The notes under the pieces are model-generated. The model searched no databases. It saw nothing but the letters and a program-made list of their open reading frames with translations, and was not told where the DNA came from. The position numbers were made by a program, and so were the translations under genes. From Rehmannia glutinosa (Eukaryota; Streptophyta; Magnoliopsida; Lamiales; Orobanchaceae), in NCBI GenBank assembly GCA_016081115.2, contig CM071930.1, forward strand, positions 21,581,520-21,645,519: 64,000 nucleotides of DNA. The letters run 5' to 3'. Positions 55,821 through 64,000 of the stretch are shown one piece after another (positions within the stretch are counted from its first letter, which is position 1; the number at the start of each line of letters is the position of its first letter).

Positions 55821-57783
55821 ATGTCTAAGAAGGTGAATTGCTCTCACGAACAAATAGTTATTGAGGAAGAAGTAAATGGAGACATCTAAAATGCTGAGAT
55901 TCAAGTGAGGAACAAAATGCTTTTAAAAGAAAAGATAGGAAAAGGAAATCAAAAGTTTGGTCAGAATTTACAGTGATTAAGGTTTGTGATGGTAGAGAGA
56001 AAGCAAAGTGTAACTATTGTAGTACACTCATTGCTATCAATTCTCAAGGTTCAACCACCTAGTTCCATCGACACTTAGAAAGTTGTCCAGTTCATCTTGC
56101 CGCTAATAAAAATCAAAGACTCTTGTGTACTCAACCTTTAGGTCCGACTGATGTTGGAGGTGGCGCAGGTGGTACAATTTCTACATATAAATATGACGAA
56201 GAGAAGGTAAGGGAATACTTAGCAAAGATGGTTACTGTACATGAATACCCACTTAGAATGTTCGAACATGAATATTTTGTTATGTTCTGCAAAACATTGG
56301 ATCCTCGATTTGATAAGATGTCGCGAGTGACATTAAGAAGTGAATGCATGAAGTTATATGATGTAGAGCAGAATAAGCTAAGAGTCATTTTTGAAGGTAT
56401 TGAAAGATTTTAGTTTAACATCTGATTTATGGACCTCTAATCAGAATAATGGATATTTATGTCTTACATGTCATTATCTTGATTTACACTGGAAGTTGCA
56501 AAAGCGCATTCTAAACTTTTGTGCATTAGCACCTCCACACACTGGAGTAGCTATTGCTGGTTGCATTTTTCAATGCCTTATTGATTGGGTAATTAAGAAT
56601 AAGATCTCAACAATCAAGTTTGACAATGCTTCGTCCGATGATGCAGCTGTAAGAAACTTGAAAGACAACTTTTCGATAAATGGAAAGCTTTATTTTGGTG
56701 GGAGGATCTTTCACGTATGGTGCAAGATGGCCTACACCAGATACGAAATGTCACTGAAAATTTTTGTGAAAGAGTAAAGTATCTTAAAATGTCACCATCT
56801 CGACTTCATAAGTTCTCTAAGATAGTAAAGCAGTTGCAACTTCCAACCTCAAAAGGTTTAATCCTTGATGTGCCTACCAGATGGAATTCCACTTATTCTA
56901 GAATCTGCCTTGGTGTTTAGAGATGTGTTTCCAAGATACAAAGAAAGAGATCCATATTATCAGTGGTTGCCGTCTTTAGAAGATTGGGATATGGCGCTTG
57001 AGGTATGTAGGTTTTTAGAAGTTTTTAGTGATGCCACATATATATTTTCTGGGGCAAATTATTCTACATCAAACTTGTTTCTTCTTGAAGTTTGGAAAAT
57101 AGATACTAAATGAAAAGTTTGCTAATAATAATAAAGTTTATGTTCAAAAATTGGATTTGCGAATGAGGGAAAATTTTGACAAATACTGGGGGGATTGCAA
57201 CTTATTGATGGTTATGGGTGCAGTTTTTGATCCTCGGTATAAGATGAATTTGGTTGAGTTCTGCTACTCAAAGATATATCCGATTTCTAAAGCTCGTGAA
57301 GAGATTGAGTTGGTGTTTTCTTCCTTGCACGAGTCCTATGCTGAATATGTTGCTAGTTGTGCTTCTAACGGTGTAAAGTTAAATGATCAATCAAGAGTCA
57401 ATTCATTTGTTACAAATGTTGATGGTGGCAGAACAAAAGGTAAAAGTAAAGGTAGAACAGAGTTTGAGTTGTGGGCACAAGAACTAGATACTATCATTCC
57501 TAGTAAATCTGAATTGGATATATATCTTGAAGAAGGTCTATATGTATGTAAGGACGACATGGATACTGATTTTAATGGAATAGATTGGTGGAAAGCAAAT
57601 ACTTTGAAGTTTCGCATTTTAAACAGCATGGCACGGGATATACTATCCATTCCCATCACCACAGTGGCCTCAGAATCAACTTTTAATGCCGTAGGGAGAG
57701 TTCTTAATCAATATAGAAGCTCTTTGAAGCCTGATACAGTTAAAGCTTTAGTTTGTACTGGGGATTGGTTGCGTTCTGAGTGA
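55821..57783 (+). pseudogene. hAT transposase (RICESLEEPER/DAYSLEEPER-like), broken
   Basis: Possible start MSKKVNCSHEQIVIEEE at 55821. BED zinc finger at about 55955-56090: KSKVWSEFTVI, CNYC, then HRHLESC, supplying C-C-H-C ligands. The RNase H-like core follows in pieces: SLTSDLWTSNQNNGYLCLT (first catalytic Asp in the DLW block, about 56420), IKFDNASSDDAAV, DVPTRWNSTY (about 56868) and AVFDPRYKM (57219). The C-terminal dimerisation region is WWKANTLKF to SIPITTVASESTFNAVGRVL (about 57590-57710). Breaks: TAA near 55885, stops near 56061 and 56411, and frame changes near 56720, 56900 and 57110. The last 211 codons (57151-57783) are intact. It cannot code for an active enzyme. Confidence 0.88.
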
Positions 57784-58839
57784 AAAATTGCAAAATCAGC
57801 AGAGGTACCTTACTTTTAAGTGAAATGTTTTTAATGATATTGAGAATCTGAGTCTAACACCAAACAATTTTTATATTCAACTTGACGATAAGGACGTGTA
57901 AAAGTTCAGTTTCGAGTGATTTGCATAAGCATTTTTGAAAATGTGTTTATAGTACAAGTATGACACACTCTCATATATCATTATCTTTGTATGTTCGTAA
58001 CAAAAGTGAGGTTCAAACTTCAAACTCAAGTTTTTCTATTTTGTTTCTTTCCAGGTATGATAGCAAAAGACGAGTTGGGCAAAGCTTCTACATAGGATGA
58101 TTGGTTTACTATTATTGAGCACTTATTTTATATATGCAGATAAGACATATTAGTTCTCATGTTGAATTTGAGGGTATTTTCAGGTTAATTGAACTAGTTG
58201 TTGCAGTATCAGTTTTTAGAACACATTATTATTTTTCTTTAATGTTGAATAAGCTTTTGAATTGCATATTGTTTTTTCTCTAAGTAGTTTTTATGAAATG
58301 CTTTAAGCTGGAGGTTATTTGATTACATGATTATCAAATTTTTGGGCCATTCTAATTTCTACGCATAGCCAGTGGAGGAAGAGACTGTCTAGTTTCTCTA
58401 ATATTACAAGGAACCAATTTAGTTATCGGATGATGAATTTTGATTGTATTATTTTAGAATAAATGTGTTGCTACATGTTTTGTACTCTAATATGATATTT
58501 TCTTGCTATGCCCATTTATTAATGTGAAGAAGACAGACCTTGGTAGTATTTTGTGTCACCAACATATTGTTTGCTCTCTTTTAACTATGTTCTAATTGGG
58601 CTATGAATGGAATGAGAGGTTTGTTGCATTAATGATATTTTGGTGTTTTGTGTTCATGACTTAATTTGTTTCTGGGACTAATGGCAGAGAGCCAGATTTG
58701 ACTTTTCCTAAATAATGCAAAGCCATTGTTAGCGTTTTTAAGATACATAAAAGATGAAAGCTTTACAACATGTTTTTCCATTACCTTTTTGCTACATTCA
58801 TGGAAAAGGAAATCTGAGGAGCACCTTTTAGGGGAAATT

Positions 58840-59545
58840 ATATGAAATACGCTGATTTTTGTACCATTACCACACAATACGCTCCAATTACTCTTGTGCC
58901 TATATTTTTACTTTTGTACCTTTTTTTTTACGCTCCTTGCTATTTTTTGATTTTTTTGTTTTTTTGTTCCTGCATTGTTTTATATGTTATATAAATTATT
59001 TCGATGTTGTTTAAATTTATTTCTTTGTTGTTTCGATGTTTCAAAACAACTTTAACCTATTTTTATGCTCTTTTTTTATTCATATATTATTTTGTACATT
59101 GTTTCTATTGTTTCAGTGTTGTTCTATAATATTTTTAATGTTGTTCTAATAATTGTTTTTGTTGTTTTCATGTAGTATTCAATGTGTAAATACAATTTTT
59201 ACCTATTTTTAAGCTCTTTTTATTCATGTTGTATTTTAAATATTTTTTATGTTGTTTCTGGGTTGTTTCCATAACCTTTTTAATGTTGTTCTGATGTTTC
59301 TTTATTGTTTCAATGAAGTTTTCGATGTTTAAATACAATGTTTACCTATTTTTATTAGAACAAACATGTTAGAAACATGTTTGAAACAATGTTGAAACAT
59401 AGAAACATGTTTAAAACATGTTAGAAACAATGTTGAAACAAAGCGTAAAAATGTCCGGGAATTTTTGCTGGAGCGTATTGTTGTGTAAAAAAAGAGCGGG
59501 AGCGTAAATTTAGGTAACATTGTAACGGGAAGCGTAAAAGGCTGA
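58840..59545. mobile_element. Inverted-repeat insertion with ~145-bp tandem units inside the hAT element
   Basis: ACACAATACGCTCCA at about 58871 is mirrored by TGGAGCGTATTGTTGTGT at 59470-59487, with further ACGC/GCGT words outward. Inside, the ACCTATTTTTA block recurs at 59055, 59201 and 59344 (spacing 146 and 143) with GTTGTTTC-rich sequence. No transposase. Superfamily unknown. Confidence 0.45.
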
Positions 59546-59791
59546 CATGACTTAAAAAAGGTGGGTATTTCTGTCAATTGCCCCACTTTTTATTCCAAAA
59601 AAACTACAACTTTTTTGAGCTCGAGCCAACATCACAACGAGCCAAACCAAATAGCTTGTGAACACATTCCTGTTTACGAGCCGATCGAGTTCAAACAAAA
59701 AAAATTTGGCTGGCTCGAGCTCGAGCCGAGCTCAAACCTGCAAAAAACAAATTTGAGTTGAGCCTGCACATGTTGCTGTCCGGATTATTAG

Positions 59792-59947
59792 GGCTCGATT
59801 TCAGCCCTGAAAATTATTTTCAAGAATCCGTTTGAGTTTTTTAATGAGGTTTATGATTTATTTAGTTTTAATAATAGTTAGTTAAATGATTGTAAATCAT
59901 TGTTGATTGTAAAAGTTGATGATTCTTGATTTTCATTAATTATTAAA
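59792..59947. other. Short spacer between hAT and MULE-like element
   Basis: AT-rich, nothing recognisable. Its right end ATTATTAAA (59939-59947) is the left target site of the next element. Confidence 0.5.
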
Positions 59948-61070
59948 GAGTTAATTTTCTGTCAAACGGTCTAATGGGTCTAAATCCGTTAGACGGATTC
60001 CAATTCCTGACCCGAATTTTAAAAGAGTGCTAGCTAGTCCACAGAAACCTCGTCAATCCATTTACTTCATCCTCAAAAAGCTCGATAGTAATATTCATAC
60101 CAAAAATCCTGGCCACAACCACGAAAGCATTCACCACAAGGGTTGTTGTTGTCAACAATCAACATGAACCCCATTTGCAGGCAGCAGATGATTCTACTTG
60201 TTGTCCAACATAATTGATGTAATCTTCCATATCATCTTATCTCATCTTTCATCAAAATGATAGAAGATTACCAAAATCTTATCGTGTTACTTTGAAAAAG
60301 CACAAGAGAACTTGAATCATTAAAATAAGGGCTAATTACAAAAATTACCTCAAGATTTAGCTTAATTACAAAAAATAACATAGTTGTCTTTCATAATTAT
60401 AAATATCCTATTGATATTTGTCATAAAAAAACTAATACTTTTAGGGGACCTACTAATAATTTTCAATGAGATTACTAATAATTTGTACTGGAAAAACAAA
60501 TATTTTTCAGGGGAATTACTGAAAATCTTTAAGGGGAAAAACTAATATTTTTCATGCGAACTACTAATACATTTCAGGGAGACTACTAATATTTTTGACA
60601 GAAAAAACTACTATTTTATAGGGGGCTATTAAATATTTTCAAGTGAACTACGTACTAATACTTTTCAGATGAACTACTAATACTCCTTAGATGAAAATGT
60701 AATACTTTTCAACACTCTCGTAATGCTATATCACTATCCAATATTACAAAACTAATATTTTCAAGTGAACTACGTACTAATACGTTTCAGATGGATTACT
60801 AATACTTTTCATATGGACAACTAATACTTTTCGGATGGACTGCTAATACCGGTCCCTGAACAATATTACAAAATTAATACTTTCAAATGAATTACTTACT
60901 GTACTAATACTTTTCAGAGGGACTGCTAATACATTTTAGAGAGACTACTAATATCGGTCCCTGAATATTATAAAACACCACTACTAATATTATAAACATG
61001 CTACAGGGTCAATTTTGGGATCCATCTAACAAATTTTGGCCCATTAGACCGTTTGACATGAATTTTTGTC
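59948..61070. mobile_element. MULE-like non-autonomous element (1.12 kb)
   Basis: Ends form an inverted repeat of about 65 bp with the core GTCAAACGGTCTAATGGG at 59961 and its complement at 61040-61057. Flanks ATTATTAAA (59939-59947) and ATTGCTAAA (61071-61079) agree in 7 of 9 bases. The arm has the same plan as the MITE at 48533: ACGGTCT..., then TCTAAATCCGT, then AGACGGA. The interior holds many degenerate 'gactactaatacttttcag' repeats. No transposase is present. Confidence 0.72.
60450..60985. repeat. Degenerate short tandem repeats (ACTACTAATACTTTTCAG-like)
   Basis: The words CTACTAATA and TACTTTTCAG-ATGGA recur at least a dozen times with variable spacing inside the MULE-like element. 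No clear fixed period. Confidence 0.7.
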
Positions 61071-61079
61071 ATTGCTAAA

Positions 61080-61784
61080 TATTATATTCTCAATATAAAA
61101 AAATGTAGCTGTCATTTATTAAAGAAAATTTAGATAATTACAAAAAGTATCTTGATGTTCATTTTAATGACAAAAAAGTTCAGCTATATTTTAAAATTAC
61201 AAACACCCTCTTAATATTTGTCTATAAGTTAAAAATTGTACCCAAATTTTATTAAACAAATACAAACCCAATGAAGAGTTTTGTAGTACATGTTGGAATT
61301 TGTAACTTTAAGAGAAGGTGATTTTTTTAATAGTTACTAGCTCGGCTAAACTCAGGGTAATTTTGTAACTATAAGAAAAATCACGTGTTTTGATAATTTA
61401 TTAAATCTGAGCTCCAATCAAGTTAAATTTCATTAAAATGTTTAAAAAAGGTTTAGTTTATAGTAAGTGGAATCCTCTATTTCAATCGCATTTCATTAGC
61501 ATTTCCAATACCATTGTTACAAGTCAAATATATAAAATGATTTTTTAAGTACAATTTGGGGGAAAGTAGACGAAGGAACACACACTCACATGAGATCGAA
61601 CTCAGGTTAATGAACTCAAACTCCAATAGTCATTAGTCAATAATCAATAATTACTAAAATGTAAGAACATCATTCCAACTCCAAAGTTTTGATTCTTTTG
61701 AACATGAACTCACAAATGACAAAACAAGAATTGTTATCCAACTAACATTAGAAACAAAACAAGAACCACTATCCAACTAGCACG
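61080..61784. other. Non-coding stretch
   Basis: AT-rich, no gene. Near its right end 'aaaacaagaa..atccaacta' occurs twice (about 61725 and 61757) as a short direct repeat. Confidence 0.5.
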
Positions 61785-64000
61785 TAGCAATACCAAATGG
61801 ATCTTCTTCTTCTTCTCCATAATTTTCTAATACACGCTCTTCATCCGATTCAAATTCAAAGTCACTCTCATTCACTTCATCCTAATCCTCAGATTTAAAA
61901 CCATCCTCCTCAAGCTCTCTCACTCTAGAATTATCACCATCAAGTCCATCTCCCATCTCATATTAGTCATCATATAACCCATGAATAATCTAATCTTGTG
62001 CTTTACTTGCATCTCTAGCAAGTTTCACGTCAACATCCTTCTCTTTTTTCCTTTTACGTTTATTCAACAAACATGAATTAAATTGGACGTAGAGTAGATT
62101 TTTTGATCATAACATCTAATATATTCCTCTTCTTAGTATGTATCTGTAAACAAAAAAAGAAACAGACAAAGTAGAAGTATTTCAAAAGAAGAAAAACAGA
62201 TTAATAAAATAAACTGTAAAAGCAAATTTCTCTGTTTCTAACCCCTTCGAATGCGCTCCAGGTTCTTTCACATCCGGATGAGCTAGCGGTTAATGACAAG
62301 ATCCTTGTAACAGTTCTTTGTAAGTCAGGTGTTCGATGACCATAATTTAACTACCAAGTTGTTGCATGAAGTTAGAACATAATAAATAAATAATTTGATA
62401 ATTTTAAAAGAAGAATTAAAAGTTATGTAGATGTTCTTTTAACCTGGATCAAACTTGTCATCATTTACTTCACACCTTTTGCTACAATGAGCTTCGCAAA
62501 ACTCCTCATTTGGTCTTATAAATTGGCAACGCAACATTCATAACTTTGTTCATCAAATCAAAGTTGTCATAACAAATTACATCAAGGCAGTCAATAACTT
62601 CATCCAAGACAACTTGATCTAATATAATATTGGGATCCTTATAATGATAATAAGAATTTAACAGATAAGTCATCAAGTGCAATGAGGTGTCAACTCTTCC
62701 TTTAATCTTTGCATCCATTATCTCCAAAATGGGATAATAGTTCTTGGAGGAATTATTCAAAACATCTTTTATATCTTCCTTTTTCCTGTAGAAGCTCGCC
62801 ATATAATAAGTCTATTGATGGCTTTTTATCTGCATCAGTAATATGAAGCACCTTCATCAAAGATGCAAACACCTTCAAGCAAGATGTCACACAATTCCAA
62901 AAACCATTAGCCATCAGATTATTATAACTTGTTTGACCTTTGACAGTCTTAGACCATTTGCATTCATCCCATTCAGAGCTACTAAACATTGTCTTCAATT
63001 GAGCATTTTTCTTCATCAAACTCTGCAAACTAAGGAAAGAAGAAGCAAATCTAGTAACTCCTAGTCTTATGATGTGCATAGATGAAGATGGTCAAAGCTT
63101 TGGCTTGATAAATGATTTTATTGAACCGAAGTATTTTTGCAATGCCATCCAGAACAAGATTAATGGTGTGCATGGCACATGATGTCCATAAGATAATTGA
63201 CCATTTCACATGAAACAACTTTATCGTTCCCATATTGTTTGAAGCATTATATGTCACTACTTGAATGGCATTCTCTGATCCAACTTTCTCAATCATTGAT
63301 CGATAATTCTATATACTCAAAAATCATTTTACTTGTGTGTGCTACATCTGAAAATTCCTTATAAGAAAGAAAAATCATCTCTACCGTAGAATTGACACAC
63401 AAGTTCTTGATGTTTCTTCTCTTTCTGTCACTCCAAGCATCAATCATGAGCAACCGTTCTTTCCCCATTCATCTTCATGTGGCTTTACTTTGACTTTCGT
63501 TCTCAACCACTTTTTTTAATAAAGGCTCTCTCAGTTAATATTAACTAGGAGGTTTCCACCTTGGTCCAAATTGACCAAGTGCCTCTGTAAAGAGCCTGAA
63601 GCTTTCCAGATTAAGGGCACCATGTATATTTTGTTCTCGCATTGTGTTTGCCATATTCAAATAAGCTTCGGAATTGGTACATGTAGAAAATTTGTCCATT
63701 GGGAAAGAAAACGGGTTAGCTTCATGCTCCATATTGACTCTCTTAGTTCATCATCTTCAATGTAATATTCCTCCGACCCATTAACATTGGCACTAGCAAT
63801 CAAGTTTTCCTCTTATTTTTACAACTTTATCTTCTTGGATTTTACTTCACTAATAGCATTTCTACACTTAATTTGATCATCCTGTGAAGCTTTGGTACAA
63901 GAAACAACATTCCCTTGGATGTCCTATGTGCTCCTTCATTCTTCGAACGTCTCCAGACATAACCTTCCACACAACTTGCATTTTACCCTGTATAAGTTAG
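61785..64000 (-). pseudogene. hAT transposase with DUF659-type core, minus strand, cut by right window edge
   Basis: Read on the minus strand from the right edge. A BED-type zinc finger (KCKLCG, then KEHI and GNVVSCTKAS, in two frames, about 63985-63890) comes first. A DUF659-like block ALNLESFRLFTEALGQFGP (about 63627-63571) follows, then AIQVVTYNASNNMGTIKLF (about 63275) and LWTSCAMHTINLVLDGIAKI (about 63190). MHIIRLGVTRFASSFLSL and GFWNCVTSCLKVFASLMKVLHITDADKKPS follow, then RTWSAFEG (about 62260), a possible intron, and HTKKRNILDVMIKKSTLRP (about 62140-62085). It ends with an acidic tail EEEEDPFGIAT (about 61820-61787). The catalytic Asp in V-T-D-N-A-S-N reads Tyr. Numerous stops and frame changes. 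The 5' end lies beyond the window. Confidence 0.78.

Larger units (their letters stand above)
54913..59783 (+). mobile_element. hAT transposon (4.87 kb), complete ends, broken transposase
   Basis: Flanked by perfect 8-bp duplications ATTATTAG (54905-54912 and 59784-59791), the hAT hallmark. Both ends carry runs of GAGCTCGAGCC/GGTTCGAGC words, inverted to each other, as in plant hATs whose ends read TGTAAA(C/T)..GAGC. The transposase lies at 55821-57783. A second inverted-repeat insertion lies at about 58840-59545. Confidence 0.85.

Noticed and set aside
60010..60230. Possible captured host gene fragment inside the MULE-like element (Pack-MULE)
   Set aside because: A minus-strand open stretch reads like protein, but I recognise no family and the frame is short; not supported without a search.

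Overview
This is nuclear DNA of a flowering plant, most likely a eudicot. It is AT-rich, almost entirely transposable elements, with one intron-containing host gene: the V-ATPase subunit d gene, on the minus strand at 50167-54597. A Lamiales-type genome is a guess from the repeat families, not a demonstrated assignment.

Left and centre (1-41435) are one nested stack. The oldest layer is Ty1/copia element C on the minus strand. Its 5' LTR is at 40645-41435, and its gag, protease, integrase and RT run leftwards. Its RNase H resumes at 16388-16939 and its 3' LTR is split across 1692-2220 and 16073-16128. Three insertions break it. Element A (minus; LTR 136-1691) and element B (plus; 2221-16072) sit in C's 3' LTR. 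Non-autonomous LTR element D (16940-35573) sits in C's RNase H. D's 3' LTR then received a MULE-like element (19312-20604) and element E (plus; 20966-35029); a Helitron-type terminus lies at its left edge. Target duplications support the order: CTTAG/CTTAA for B, ATTCC for D, CTATA for E.

A, B and E belong to one Sirevirus-like copia family of about 14 kb. It has an initiator-Met tRNA primer site, a GGCATCATCAAAAAGG-type polypurine tract and a gag with CCHC knuckle and coiled coil. Protease, integrase, RT and RNase H follow, and between pol and the 3' LTR lies a large accessory ORF of about 4.6 kb. That ORF is preceded by a spacer that looks like an ordinary plant promoter and leader. Gag and pol are separated in both full copies by the same pair of in-frame stops.

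Element E differs from B mainly where B has CAG or CTG, which in E read as CG-containing strings with 1-nt indels. E's two LTRs are otherwise nearly identical, so many of E's frameshifts may be consensus errors rather than real decay.

The right part holds copia element F (42576-48985, decayed by transitions, a MULE-like MITE in its 3' LTR), the V-ATPase gene (10 exons, 351 aa predicted, an odd in-frame 87-nt candidate cassette in intron 8), a complete but broken hAT element with 8-bp target duplication only 315 bp upstream of that gene's start codon (54913-59783), a second MULE-like element (59948-61070), and part of another hAT transposase on the minus strand running off the right edge. I found no CRISPR array, rRNA, tRNA gene or prokaryotic-type operon.
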